A stretch of DNA of 64,000 nucleotides, taken from positions 142,122-206,121 of the forward strand of contig MKGP02000063.1 of the NCBI GenBank assembly GCA_001913845.2. The letters are read 5' to 3'. The DNA is from Limnothrix sp. CACIAM 69d. GTDB lineage: Bacteria; Cyanobacteriota; Cyanobacteriia; CACIAM-69d. Of the stretch, positions 10,697 through 18,821 are shown piece by piece; within the stretch, counting starts at the first letter, position 1; each line of letters starts with the position of its first letter. The position numbers and the translations under genes are program-made. Under the pieces are notes generated by a model. The model was not told the DNA's origin. It worked only from the letters and a program-made list of their open reading frames with translations, and searched no databases.

Positions 10697-11032
10697 TCAA
10701 CTCACTGCAAAACCATTATATTGGCGCATCAGAGGCGAGTGATACGCCAGCACAATTTCCTCTCTGGGAATTCCCCGATCGACCAGCTCATTCGCAACAC
10801 CCACCTCCGTCCCGTCATACTGAATCCAGACCTTACCTTGCTCTAGATCGATGTGAATCAATGCGCCATAGACCCGGCGTTCCTCAAGCCAGCCCGTGCG
10901 CAGCAGTTGATAGCGATCGCGCTCCCCATCAAACATCAACTTCATCTGAATTTCGCCATAGGCAGGCTTGATCTGACTATGTTCAATCAGAACTTCCTGA
11001 ATGATCCGCCGGTAGCCTTCTAGTTTATCCAT
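10697..11032 (-). CDS. XisI family protein (fdxN-element excision controlling factor family)
   Basis: 111 residues from the ATG at 11032 (MDKLEGYRRIIQEVL). XisI proteins were named from the Anabaena fdxN excision element, where XisH and XisI are needed with the recombinase XisF; most cyanobacterial homologues lie outside any such element and their role is unknown. Visible family features are the YRxIIxxVLxEH start, the basic GWLEERRVYGALIHIDL segment and the final ELVDRGIPREEIVLAYHSP. The frame could extend upstream to 11071, but the extra 13 residues are not part of the family. The usual partner xisH is missing; the upstream gene is instead an MNT nucleotidyltransferase 66 bases away. Confidence 0.88.
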   Translation of the reverse strand: MDKLEGYRRIIQEVLIEHSQIKPAYGEIQMKLMFDGERDRYQLLRTGWLEERRVYGALIHIDLEQGKVWIQYDGTEVGVANELVDRGIPREEIVLAYHSPLMRQYNGFAVS

Positions 11033-11098
11033 TGGATGCCTACAGCATGAATTTTGACCAATACTATCCAATATCTCTACGATTGCTGGAACTTCTAG

Positions 11099-11437
11099 TT
11101 ATCCCGCTGTATAAATCATTTCTGCCGAATCTAAAATAGCCTGACGACGAAGGAAATTACGACTATTCATAATGCTTTGGCGAGTCAATAAATCCACTGG
11201 GCGTTGCAAGAGCACTGCCAATTCTTCTCGCATTTGAATAAATTCTAACCCCCAAGAATGATGAGGGCTAAATTTGACCAAAAAATCCACATCGCTATTC
11301 ACGGAAAAGTCGTCTCTCAGCACCGAGCCAAAGAGAGCGAGTTCAGCAACTTTCCATCGCTCGCAAAATTCAGCAAGCTGCTCTGGGGTAATGCCTAATC
11401 GAGATTGAAGTTTAGGGTTGAGTTGCCGTGTGGTCAT
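11099..11437 (-). CDS. MNT-type nucleotidyltransferase domain protein (antitoxin-like)
   Basis: 112 residues. The minimal nucleotidyltransferase fold is clear: G37-S38 followed by the metal-binding D49-x-D51 in SDVDFLV. In the MNT/HEPN toxin-antitoxin systems this small enzyme AMPylates and silences a HEPN ribonuclease. No HEPN gene lies on either side: downstream is xisI, upstream the histidine kinase. It may therefore be an orphan antitoxin or act on a partner elsewhere. The start ATG at 11437 begins a plausible helix that leads into the domain. It lies at the right end of the AT-rich accessory stretch. Confidence 0.85.
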   Translation of the reverse strand: MTTRQLNPKLQSRLGITPEQLAEFCERWKVAELALFGSVLRDDFSVNSDVDFLVKFSPHHSWGLEFIQMREELAVLLQRPVDLLTRQSIMNSRNFLRRQAILDSAEMIYTAG

Positions 11438-11482
11438 TAACCATCACCTCTATTGTCTTGGCTTCTATCCGGCGCTATTGCA

Positions 11483-12562
11483 TTACTGAAAGGTTGGGGA
11501 CTGTTGCCACACAGGAATTTCAATCATAAACTCCGTGCCTGCTCCCTTTATTGAATGACAGTAAAGTTTACCTTTGTGTTTTTCAGTAATAATTTGGTAA
11601 CTAATGGAAAGTCCTAAACCTGTGCCCTTGCCTACGGGCTTCGTGGTGAAAAAGGGGTCAAAAATGCGCGATCGCACCTCTTCAGGAATCCCTTGACCAT
11701 TATCAGTAATCGTAATTTTAATTTGGTCTCGATCGTTAACTTCCGTGCGCAGCAAAATTGTATGAGGATTATTTTTGACCTCTTGATCGGTGCGCATTTG
11801 GTTTGAGTCTTCAAGCGCATCAATTGCATTGTTGAGTAAATGCATAAAGACTTGATTGAGAGATCCGGCATAGCATTCCACCAGGGGTAAATCGCCATAT
11901 TGCTTGTTCACTTGAATGGCTGGACGAGTTGCCGTTGCCTGAAGCCGATGCTGCAAAATCATCAGAGTATTATCAATTCCCGCGTGGATATCAACTGCTT
12001 TGAATTTAGATTCATCCAATCGCGAAAAATTGCGTAATGAGAGTACAATTTTTTGAATTCGCTCACTTCCAGTTTGCATGGATTTGAGAATATTAATCAT
12101 GTCTTCTTGTAGGAAGCCAAGATCAATTTCTTCCGCTAAGTCCTGTAACTCTTGAATAGAGTCGGGAACATATTTTTGATAGACCGTAACAAGTTTTAAT
12201 AGGTTTTGAGTGTAGATGTTGACGTGATCTAAATTGCCATGAATGAAGTTAATGGGATTATTAATTTCATGGGCAACGCCAGCCATCAGTACACCCAAGG
12301 CTGACATTTTTTCAGATTCAATTAGCTTAACTTGCAACTGTTTGAGATTCTCCAACGCAATCTCTAGCTCATGAGTGCGCTTTTCGAGATTTGCTTGAGA
12401 TGTTTCAAAATCTCGGATTACCTCTTTGAGAATGTGTTCTCGCTCTTCGCTTGTGTCTTCCAACTGTCGTCGATCGGCTTCTGAGCGCTCCAGTTTCTTC
12501 GTGAGAACCCGCACTCTTTTTTCTAGTTCTTTTAGCTTTTGCTGATCAGCATTGGCTTCCAT
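11483..12562 (-). CDS. Sensor histidine kinase with N-terminal coiled coil
   Basis: 359 residues, no membrane segment, so probably cytosolic. Residues 1-85 are a long charged coiled coil. The HisKA H-box is MAGVAHEINNPINF with phospho-acceptor H98. The ATPase domain shows the N-box (LNQVFMHLLNNAIDAL), G1 (ITDNGQGIP) and G2 (GKGTGLGLS). It has no sensor domain of its own; the FIST protein encoded just upstream, with a gap of only 7 bases, probably supplies the signal. There is no response regulator next to it. The class resembles the HATPase groups in which the kinase is paired with a separate sensor. Confidence 0.92.
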   Translation of the reverse strand: MEANADQQKLKELEKRVRVLTKKLERSEADRRQLEDTSEEREHILKEVIRDFETSQANLEKRTHELEIALENLKQLQVKLIESEKMSALGVLMAGVAHEINNPINFIHGNLDHVNIYTQNLLKLVTVYQKYVPDSIQELQDLAEEIDLGFLQEDMINILKSMQTGSERIQKIVLSLRNFSRLDESKFKAVDIHAGIDNTLMILQHRLQATATRPAIQVNKQYGDLPLVECYAGSLNQVFMHLLNNAIDALEDSNQMRTDQEVKNNPHTILLRTEVNDRDQIKITITDNGQGIPEEVRSRIFDPFFTTKPVGKGTGLGLSISYQIITEKHKGKLYCHSIKGAGTEFMIEIPVWQQSPTFQ

Positions 12563-12569
12563 AGGACTT

Positions 12570-13736
12570 TTATGCTGTGCCTAAAAGCAGAGTGACGAAA
12601 GTTTCTTGGTGATAGTAATTAGAACCCTGTTGTTGAAGTGGTGCAAACTCGCCGTAGGTATAAAAGCCCGCGATCGGCATGATTTTAGGCAGCGCAGTTT
12701 TGACTAAATCATATTCTTCCTTGGCTCTTGTTCCTAACAGCCAACGACGACAACAACAAGAGAAGATCAGCACTGTTTCCGGTTCGGTTCCAGGATAATT
12801 GTCTAGCGCCATTTTGAAAGAAGTCTCAGAGGCAGCAATCACTTGATCTCGACTAATTTCAGCCAGTTGCACGATCGCGCCTTGGGGAACATTTCCCAAA
12901 AAATTAATACTGCCGGTTTCTAGGTCGCAGGTGTTGGGAACTCGTAGATAGCAGCGATCGCTATCTCCTTCATAAACATAGAGAGGATGCTCTGCGGTAG
13001 GAGAGCGATCGCCCAAGTATTTTTGGTAAAAGTTCAGCGCCGATTGACCATCAATTTCATACAAAACTGTGTTGTGAGATTTGGTGACTGTGCTCTTGGA
13101 GCCAATGGGTTGCCAACCGCAGCCCGTGCCATGGGAAAAGCGCAAATCTCCAGCAAAAATCAGAACCGGCAGAGCATCGGTGAAGACTTCTGTTCCAAAA
13201 AATTGATAGGTTTTCTGAAATCGAAATTGATCGCCTGCGGTGCCACCCACAACGGGGACATTTTTGCCTAACGCTAGCTCCAATCCTTTCAGAATTTGCT
13301 CACCGCTAGTTGTTGAACCATCGGCCGTATAGCTAGCTGGAACTGTGATGCAGAGTTTGGCAGGGGTTAGGCTTTTTTCGGTGGCTTGCTGCACGGCCTG
13401 GCGGGCAGCGGCGATCGCGTCCTGCTCGGTTTGGCGACCCACACCCGCGCAAATTTCCACAGTGTCTGAGCAAAACAACGTTAGGGTCAGCGAGTCTTGT
13501 TGAAACCCTAAAATCGAAGAGATCTCTCCATCGGTGGTGCAACCAATGAGTTGCAAATCCGGGAAAGCTTGATTGATTTTTTGTAAAATTAAGGCATGAT
13601 CAAAATCAATAGCCGCAAATAATAGTCCTGCCTTGGGCAGCATTCCCGCCAATTCACGGGTACATTGCTCTAGCACTTCTTCAATAGCACCTTGGGAATC
13701 AGGATCATCACTATGACCAAGAACTGTTTTGAGCAT
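12570..13736 (-). CDS. FIST N/C domain sensor protein
   Basis: 388 residues from the ATG at 13736, which is preceded by a good Shine-Dalgarno site (GGAGG, 8-base spacing); an upstream ATG at 13766 has none. FIST_N covers about 30-230 (LLFAAIDFDH, LIGCTTDGEISS) and FIST_C about 235-385 (LNFYQKYLGD, FSCCCRRWLLG). FIST domains are predicted to bind small ligands such as amino acids and feed signalling proteins. Here it is co-transcribed with, and translated just before, the sensor-less histidine kinase, so the pair probably forms one two-protein receptor. The ligand is unknown. Confidence 0.92.
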   Translation of the reverse strand: MLKTVLGHSDDPDSQGAIEEVLEQCTRELAGMLPKAGLLFAAIDFDHALILQKINQAFPDLQLIGCTTDGEISSILGFQQDSLTLTLFCSDTVEICAGVGRQTEQDAIAAARQAVQQATEKSLTPAKLCITVPASYTADGSTTSGEQILKGLELALGKNVPVVGGTAGDQFRFQKTYQFFGTEVFTDALPVLIFAGDLRFSHGTGCGWQPIGSKSTVTKSHNTVLYEIDGQSALNFYQKYLGDRSPTAEHPLYVYEGDSDRCYLRVPNTCDLETGSINFLGNVPQGAIVQLAEISRDQVIAASETSFKMALDNYPGTEPETVLIFSCCCRRWLLGTRAKEEYDLVKTALPKIMPIAGFYTYGEFAPLQQQGSNYYHQETFVTLLLGTA

Positions 13737-14247
13737 GTGTCTTTCCTCCGCAAGGAGACTGATCAATGTGATTGGCTTGAGTGTCCTGAAAGCTTTACGA
13801 TGTCAGTCATCTTTCAACAGGAATTATTACCTGACCGACACTGACGATCAAGTTAAGTTTCATGAGCGAAAAATAATAAATGCTTTGTCTAATCTGCGAT
13901 AGGGGGCATATCCAGCTCATTACCCTCTGTTGTTACTACAATTTGGCAAATGATGACATGGCGAATGTATAAATCACTACTAGCCCTTGAGCCACTACAA
14001 CGATTTATTAAACCGCAAGGGCGGGATTATTTTCTGTTGAGGGATGAGTTAACTTTGTTACAGCCTCCCATGCCGAAAGAACAGCACTCAAGTCAGGATC
14101 TTGATGCTGTTCGAGTCTGCATGACTTGATTTCCTGCTGATTGGGGACTGAGAGACGGTTTGGCTGCTCGTGACTCAGGAGTGGAATTGTGGACGATCGA
14201 GCCGATCGAGCAATGGGCTGCGACGGTCGATCGCCCTATGGCCTAAG
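13737..14247. other. Spacer upstream of FIST-kinase operon
   Basis: About 510 bases, AT-rich for this genome. It should hold the promoter of the FIST-kinase operon at its left end. The only open frame of note is the short one at 13950-14129. No hairpin with a T-run, tRNA or repeat was seen. Confidence 0.4.
13950..14129 (+). CDS. Possible small protein, unknown
   Basis: A 59-residue frame with two ATGs at its start (13950, 13953). The predicted peptide is non-repetitive and mixed in character (ALEPLQRFIKPQGRDYFLL near the middle), less like noise than most frames of this size. There is no clear ribosome binding site and no recognised domain. It may be a relic or chance. Confidence 0.25.
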   Translation: MMTWRMYKSLLALEPLQRFIKPQGRDYFLLRDELTLLQPPMPKEQHSSQDLDAVRVCMT

Positions 14248-14490
14248 TCAATCCTCTGTCGTCGCCAAATCCAACAGCAATCGCCCCAACAGCCGCGCGT
14301 CCTCATCGGACATTACCAAACACAGCGATTCCGTTTGCCCCAAACAATCATCCAGTGATTGAGGCTGTTTTAACGCAAAGCTCAAATGCACCTCGTTGGT
14401 CAAATGACAGATCCGTTGCCCCACGATCGTCACACTGGTGCGATCGCTCATTAACGTCATGTCATGGGTCACGAGCGCTTGAATCTGCAT
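14248..14490 (-). CDS. Small conserved-looking hypothetical protein
   Basis: 80 residues from the ATG at 14490 (MQIQALVTHDMTL), preceded by AGGAAAAG. The longer frame to 14562 adds a basic stretch without coding character. The sequence alternates beta-like hydrophobic segments (SVTIVGQRICHLTNEVHLSF) with a C-terminal helix (DEDARLLGRLLLDLA). It has no membrane segment or signal peptide. I do not recognise the family. Confidence 0.6.
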   Translation of the reverse strand: MQIQALVTHDMTLMSDRTSVTIVGQRICHLTNEVHLSFALKQPQSLDDCLGQTESLCLVMSDEDARLLGRLLLDLATTED

Positions 14491-14625
14491 GGTCTTTTCC
14501 TGCCAATTGTTTGGGGATCTTTTGTGACGCTTGGAAATACTTTTGAAAAGCGTGATCATCAAGCTTCAACCCGGGATTCAGTCAGGTGTTTAACGCCCTA
14601 CAGGCCAAATATGGTGGACTGAAAA

Positions 14626-15225
14626 TTATGATCCGGATTCAGTCAAAGCGGCCGCTAAATCGGGAATAAAGGTGGCGTACATTCCTCGCAAATCACCGGG
14701 CTTGAAATCATAGGCCAGATCTTCGGGATAGTTGTCGGCTACGAATTTGGGCCGGCGGGATTTTTGCCCATGACAAGCTAAACAACCAGGCGATACATTA
14801 ATGCGGCGAAAATAGTGCATTCCAGGCTGGCCATTCACCTGGCCTCGCTGCCACAAACCTTGTAATTCGGGATTGGCTGAAAACTGTTCTAAGACCGCCA
14901 ATTCTGTGGCGTTCTGGGGCCGATGTTCTGGGTTTCGATACTTTTGGGAAACTTGGCGCAACTGCCAACCTTCCGTTTGGGCGATCCGTTTGGCTTCCAT
15001 TCCCACTGGCTTACACACGGCTTTCATGGTTTCGGCAGTGGGGGGAGCGGTTTGGCCTTCCAAGGTGGAGGCGAGTCCCGATCGCAGAGCATCGAGGTTT
15101 TCAATGGCTTCCACCGCTTTGGCCAATTGCTCGGGGCTGGCGTTGGCTTGGGCCACCGGGGCGATCGTGCAATTGAGGGCGATCGCCCAAATCAGACTGA
15201 TACCAACCATTAGGATTCGTCGCAT
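14626..15225 (-). CDS. Tll0287-like (DUF3365) periplasmic c-type heme protein
   Basis: 199 residues. An N-terminal signal peptide ends near VAQANA (about residue 28). The body matches the Tll0287-like/DUF3365 heme sensor family and contains a covalent heme site CLACHG near residues 148-153. The structurally known cyanobacterial member Tll0287 carries a c-type heme and is thought to sense redox state or a gas. The start is preceded by CGGAGA. The gene overlaps the end of the arsR-like gene by 16 bases, so it belongs to the sqr operon. A role in sensing sulfide or handling electrons from its oxidation is inferred from that position. Confidence 0.88.
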   Translation of the reverse strand: MRRILMVGISLIWAIALNCTIAPVAQANASPEQLAKAVEAIENLDALRSGLASTLEGQTAPPTAETMKAVCKPVGMEAKRIAQTEGWQLRQVSQKYRNPEHRPQNATELAVLEQFSANPELQGLWQRGQVNGQPGMHYFRRINVSPGCLACHGQKSRRPKFVADNYPEDLAYDFKPGDLRGMYATFIPDLAAALTESGS

Positions 15226-15584
15226 GTGGAAATCTCCGGTGGGGAAAAAGTGGAAAGATCAATCAATGATTGAGCACAAAGCCCTAAATATTTCTGATCA
15301 GAAAGAAAGTAAATTCGCGCATTTCCTTCCTTCCGACAGGCTACCAACCGAGCCATTCGTAACATTTGCAAATGTTTGGAAACGTTGGCTTGGCTCAGAC
15401 TCGTTGATTCGCTAATTTCGGTAACATTGCACTCACCTTGGCAAATGCGCCAAAGAATTCCCAATCGACTGCGATCGCCCAACAATTTGAACAGGTCAGC
15501 GAGTCGATCTAAATCAGGGCTGGCCGCAGCGGGAGTCATTTCAGCCGACAAGTTCAACAGGGAATTAGGTGTGGTGCGGGGCAT
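15210..15584 (-). CDS. ArsR/SmtB family repressor, SqrR-like
   Basis: 124 residues from the ATG at 15584; ATGs at 15647 and 15539 are alternatives and none has a strong ribosome site. The winged helix-turn-helix is clear: LFKLLGDRSRLGILWRI, then SLSQANVSKHLQMLRMARLV as recognition helix and ARIYFL as wing. Cysteines (numbered from this start) are C48, C52, C83, C103 and C121. SqrR/BigR-type repressors use a cysteine pair, one near this C52 position and one in the C-terminal helix near C103, to sense persulfide and release sulfide-oxidation genes. Lying between a sulfide:quinone oxidoreductase and a heme protein, this is the likely persulfide switch. A metal-sensing ArsR is the alternative. 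Confidence 0.85.
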   Translation of the reverse strand: MPRTTPNSLLNLSAEMTPAAASPDLDRLADLFKLLGDRSRLGILWRICQGECNVTEISESTSLSQANVSKHLQMLRMARLVACRKEGNARIYFLSDQKYLGLCAQSLIDLSTFSPPEISTCDES

Positions 15585-16887
15585 GAAGATGAGAGCCAGC
15601 GTTTGGCTCAAAGGATTGGGAAATGGGCCGCAGGAGCGAAAGGCCAAATAAAAGCTTTAGCCCCCACAGTTCAAACCAGGGTAGCCCAATTCCCCATTGC
15701 ATTTTGAGTAGGAAGTAGCGTTCAAAGGCTGCTTTTGCCCAATTCACCCAAGCGCCTCGGGTGGTGTAGGAATAGCGTCGTTGGCCACTAACGGGATCAG
15801 GCAAAATTGGGGCAGCAATGTAGGCAATGCCGGTTTGGCCAAATTCCGCAAAGCAAAGGGCTTCGAGGGTGGGAACTTGGTGTGGACGGGGCAAAGATCC
15901 CAAGTCTACGGCGATGTTGTAGGCCACCGCTGCGCCCATGGCTTCGGTCATTTGGCCGCTCTTGGGTAGCCCGATCGGGACAGGTGTGTGATAGGGCTGC
16001 TCCAGATGCACACTCACCCCCAGGGCATAGATCCGCTCGTGGTCTCGGTGGCGCTGGGTGGGCAGGATCGGAATAAAGCCTCGATCGTTCCCTAACTCAG
16101 AAGCCTGCACATATTCCGCTCCCCGGAAAGCGGGCAAAATCATCGCGTAGCCAAAGGGAAATGGGCGACCATCGGCGAGTTCCACTCGATCGGGCAACAC
16201 TCGATCGATCTCCGCATTGGTCACCACCTGTATCCCCTGCTCTGCCAGAGCTCCTTCCGTTAGCTCGCGAGCCATATACAGATCCGGCAGTCCCAAATAG
16301 CCCGCGTAGGGTTCCGGTGTGATGTAGGTAATCGTCACCTGATCCCGCAGGCCGCGTTTGCGCAATTCCTCATCGGCCAGCAGTGCAAACTCATAACCCG
16401 GCCCCAAGCAACCGGTTTTCGGCGCGGCTCCCACCACCAAATCCGTCGGATTTTCCAGAAAAGCTTCCCAGGCCTCCCGGGCGATCAGCGCATGAGCGGG
16501 ATTGCAAACAGACTGGGTATAACCCCCGTGGGGCCCCAAACCGGGGATTTCATCAAAAGCCAATGAAGGGCCGCTGGCAATGACTAAGTAGTCGTAGGAA
16601 AGCACCTGATCATTGGCGAGCTGCACCGTTTGTCGATCGGGATCCACCCGCACCACCGCACTGTCCACCCACTCCAACCCATGGCGCTGGCAGAGGGAAG
16701 CCACATCAAGCTGCACATGCTCCAGGGGAATTTTGCCCAAGGCCACCTGAATCAGGCCCGGAATGAAGGTGAACTGGGGACGGTCAGACACCAAGGTAAT
16801 TTGATGCCCGCCCTTGAGCCAATGTCGCAGTTCATAGGCCGTGGGCAAACCGCCTAATCCTGCGCCGATTACGATTACCTGTGCCAT
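15565..16887 (-). CDS. sqr: Sulfide:quinone oxidoreductase
   Basis: 440 residues. A flavoprotein of the disulfide-reductase fold: N-terminal FAD Rossmann motif VIGAGLGGLPTAYEL, second ATG motif YDYLVIASGP, C-terminal FAD site YALGVSVHLE. It oxidises sulfide and passes electrons to the membrane quinone pool. Cysteines C128, C160 (in TGCLGPGYEF) and C345 match the three redox cysteines of bacterial SQR; C128 and C160 fall at the same numbers I recall for the Acidithiobacillus enzyme. The amphipathic C-terminal helices (WFELWGLKLLFGLSLL) fit monotopic membrane binding. It is first in the operon and its end overlaps the repressor start. A generic NDH-2-like oxidoreductase is less likely because all three cysteines are present. 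Confidence 0.88.
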   Translation of the reverse strand: MAQVIVIGAGLGGLPTAYELRHWLKGGHQITLVSDRPQFTFIPGLIQVALGKIPLEHVQLDVASLCQRHGLEWVDSAVVRVDPDRQTVQLANDQVLSYDYLVIASGPSLAFDEIPGLGPHGGYTQSVCNPAHALIAREAWEAFLENPTDLVVGAAPKTGCLGPGYEFALLADEELRKRGLRDQVTITYITPEPYAGYLGLPDLYMARELTEGALAEQGIQVVTNAEIDRVLPDRVELADGRPFPFGYAMILPAFRGAEYVQASELGNDRGFIPILPTQRHRDHERIYALGVSVHLEQPYHTPVPIGLPKSGQMTEAMGAAVAYNIAVDLGSLPRPHQVPTLEALCFAEFGQTGIAYIAAPILPDPVSGQRRYSYTTRGAWVNWAKAAFERYFLLKMQWGIGLPWFELWGLKLLFGLSLLRPISQSFEPNAGSHLHAPHHT

Positions 16888-16923
16888 TGCCGGGTGCTCC
16901 CTTATTTCGTACTTGCTTATTTA

Positions 16924-16942
16924 GTTATATAGTTTATTATAC
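16924..16942 (-). promoter_or_regulatory. Candidate promoter and ArsR-type operator for the sqr operon
   Basis: On the minus strand a consensus -10 box TATAAT sits at 16936-16941, about 50 bases before the sqr ATG. It lies inside an AT-rich imperfect dyad (GTNNNATANNNTATNNNAC pattern, 16924-16942), the kind of site ArsR-family repressors cover. No other copy was looked for outside the window. Confidence 0.4.
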
Positions 16943-17123
16943 AGAAAGCAGCAAGTCCCGATCGCAATTCCTCCGAATCCCCAAATCCCCGGCTGGCAAG
17001 ATTTCCAGGGGTTGATTGTCTTGCCTGCGATCGCCCCGCCTTTTCCCAGTTGCTGGGTTTTTGCCCTGGGGCTGACGGAATTGCCCCAAACCACCTCTAT
17101 TACCCATTGCGGAGTTTTTTCGG

Positions 17124-17507
17124 ATGTATCACCTCAGCAAAGTTCTGAATCTGCCCTTTGATGAAGCCATTACCCACACCAAAGAAGCCCTCAAACAGCA
17201 AGGCTTTGGGGTGCTGACGGAAATTGATGCCAAAGCGGCCTTTAAACAAAAACTCGATGCGGAATTCCGGCGCTACACCATCCTGGGAGCCTGCCATCCA
17301 CGCATTGCCTACGGCATCTTGCAAGCGGAAGACAAAGCCGGCGTTTTCTATCCCTGCAATGTGGTGGTGCAAGAACAGGCGGGCGGAACTGTGGAAGTGT
17401 CTGCGATCGACCCCACAGTCATGTTTGCAGCCCTCGAAAACCCAGAGGCCAAGGGTCTTGCTCTGGAAGCCAAAACCTTGATGGACAAGGTGATGGAACA
17501 GCTATAG
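17124..17507 (+). CDS. DUF302 domain protein
   Basis: 127 residues covering the whole DUF302 fold: FDEAITHTKEALKQQGFGVLTEID, then FRRYTILGACHPRIAYGIL and the PCNVVV strand. DUF302 proteins are small, often periplasmic or cytosolic, and frequently lie beside sulfur-oxidation genes; the biochemical role is unknown. GGAG nine bases before the ATG supports the start. It is transcribed divergently from the sqr operon, with a 236-base shared control region, and reads toward the permease gene. A role in the same sulfide response is inferred from position only. Confidence 0.88.
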   Translation: MYHLSKVLNLPFDEAITHTKEALKQQGFGVLTEIDAKAAFKQKLDAEFRRYTILGACHPRIAYGILQAEDKAGVFYPCNVVVQEQAGGTVEVSAIDPTVMFAALENPEAKGLALEAKTLMDKVMEQL

Positions 17508-17768
17508 CTCCTGCCCGATCGCCCGCTGAGTGAACCGCCCGCGTGAGTCGGCCCGCAACCCGCATGTCTCACCCCCCGCTCCAAAGTTGCTTGCAGGCAA
17601 AACGGTAATCGTGGGGGACGGTGGTCTTGTTGCTGGTTGTCTAGTTTCTTATCTGACTGGAAAGCGTGATCAAGGGCGATCGGGTAAAGCCTAAACCGGT
17701 TGAACAATGCTTCAATTCATTTGCCCTGTTAGGTCATTCAAGCATCAAGAATTTGGAGAACAATCAAT

Positions 17769-18749
17769 ATGTGGAAATTACTAGCACTGCTGCAAAATCA
17801 ACTGATTTGGTCAGTACCAATTTTCATGGCTGCAGGAATTTTATTTGGACTCGTCACTGATCCGGGGGGACTCAAGGATCTAATTGTTCCCCTCACCTTT
17901 CTCATGGTTTATCCAATGATGATCAACTTGCAATTTGGCAAGTTGGTGGCTGGGGGAAACTGGAAACTGCAAGGGGTTGCCCAGTTTATTAACTTTGGAC
18001 TTGTGCCATTTTTGGCTTATGGTATTGGCTGGCTTTTCTTCCGCGATCAACCGCTGATTTGGCTGGGGTTGTTGTTAACGGGATTGCTTCCCACCAGCGG
18101 CATGACCATTTCTTGGACAGGCTTTGCGAAGGGAAACCTGACAGCCGCAATTCAAATGACCGTGATTGGCTTGATTTTAGGTTCTCTGGCCACGCCCCTC
18201 TATGCCCAAGCTTTGCTAGGACGAGCCATTGAAATTCCCTTGATGGAAACCTTTAAGCAAATTGCGATCGTGGTGTTTTTGCCCATGATTTTGGGTTTGG
18301 TCACGAAAAAAGTGCTGATTTCAACGGTTGGAAAACAAAAGTATGAGGGAAACCTGAAGAAAAAGTTTCCAGTCTTTTCAACCCTAGGCGTGTTGGGAAT
18401 TGTGTTTGTGGCAATGGCGCTGAAAGCGAAGGCGATTGTGGCTTCACCGCTCGTGTTTCTGGGCTATTTCGGGCCGTTGATGCTGATTTACCTGATCAAC
18501 TTTGTGTTGAGTACGGTGGTGGGCAAAATTTGGTTTTCCCGCGAAGATGCGATCGCTCTGGTCTATGGCACGGTAATGCGTAATTTGTCGATCGCCCTGG
18601 CTATTGCAATGACGGTATTTGGGGCTAAGGCGGGCGCTGAAATTGCCCTAATTATTTCTATGAGCTACATCATCCAGGTACAGGCGGCGGCTTGGTACGT
18701 GAAGCTAAGCGATCGCTGGTTTGGTAAACCTGTTGTGGAAGGTCTGTAG
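17769..18749 (+). CDS. ACR3/BASS-family membrane permease lacking the arsenite cysteine
   Basis: 326 residues with about ten membrane segments, in the bile acid:sodium symporter / arsenite permease superfamily. A segment at 107-122 (LPTSGMTISWTGFAKG) aligns with the ACR3 signature ARCIAMVIVWNDLAKG, but the essential cysteine is replaced by T109 and the whole protein contains no cysteine. Annotation as arsenite exporter would therefore be doubtful; an anion or sulfur-compound permease is possible. TTTGGAGAACA before the ATG is a good ribosome site. It follows the DUF302 gene by 261 bases on the same strand and stands beside the sqr operon. Confidence 0.82.
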   Translation: MWKLLALLQNQLIWSVPIFMAAGILFGLVTDPGGLKDLIVPLTFLMVYPMMINLQFGKLVAGGNWKLQGVAQFINFGLVPFLAYGIGWLFFRDQPLIWLGLLLTGLLPTSGMTISWTGFAKGNLTAAIQMTVIGLILGSLATPLYAQALLGRAIEIPLMETFKQIAIVVFLPMILGLVTKKVLISTVGKQKYEGNLKKKFPVFSTLGVLGIVFVAMALKAKAIVASPLVFLGYFGPLMLIYLINFVLSTVVGKIWFSREDAIALVYGTVMRNLSIALAIAMTVFGAKAGAEIALIISMSYIIQVQAAAWYVKLSDRWFGKPVVEGL

Positions 18750-18821
18750 CGGCTGGGCTGCTCTGAGGCGATCGGAAGGGCGATCCAAATCGATCGCCCT
18801 GAAAAGTTTTCGGAAAAGGTT

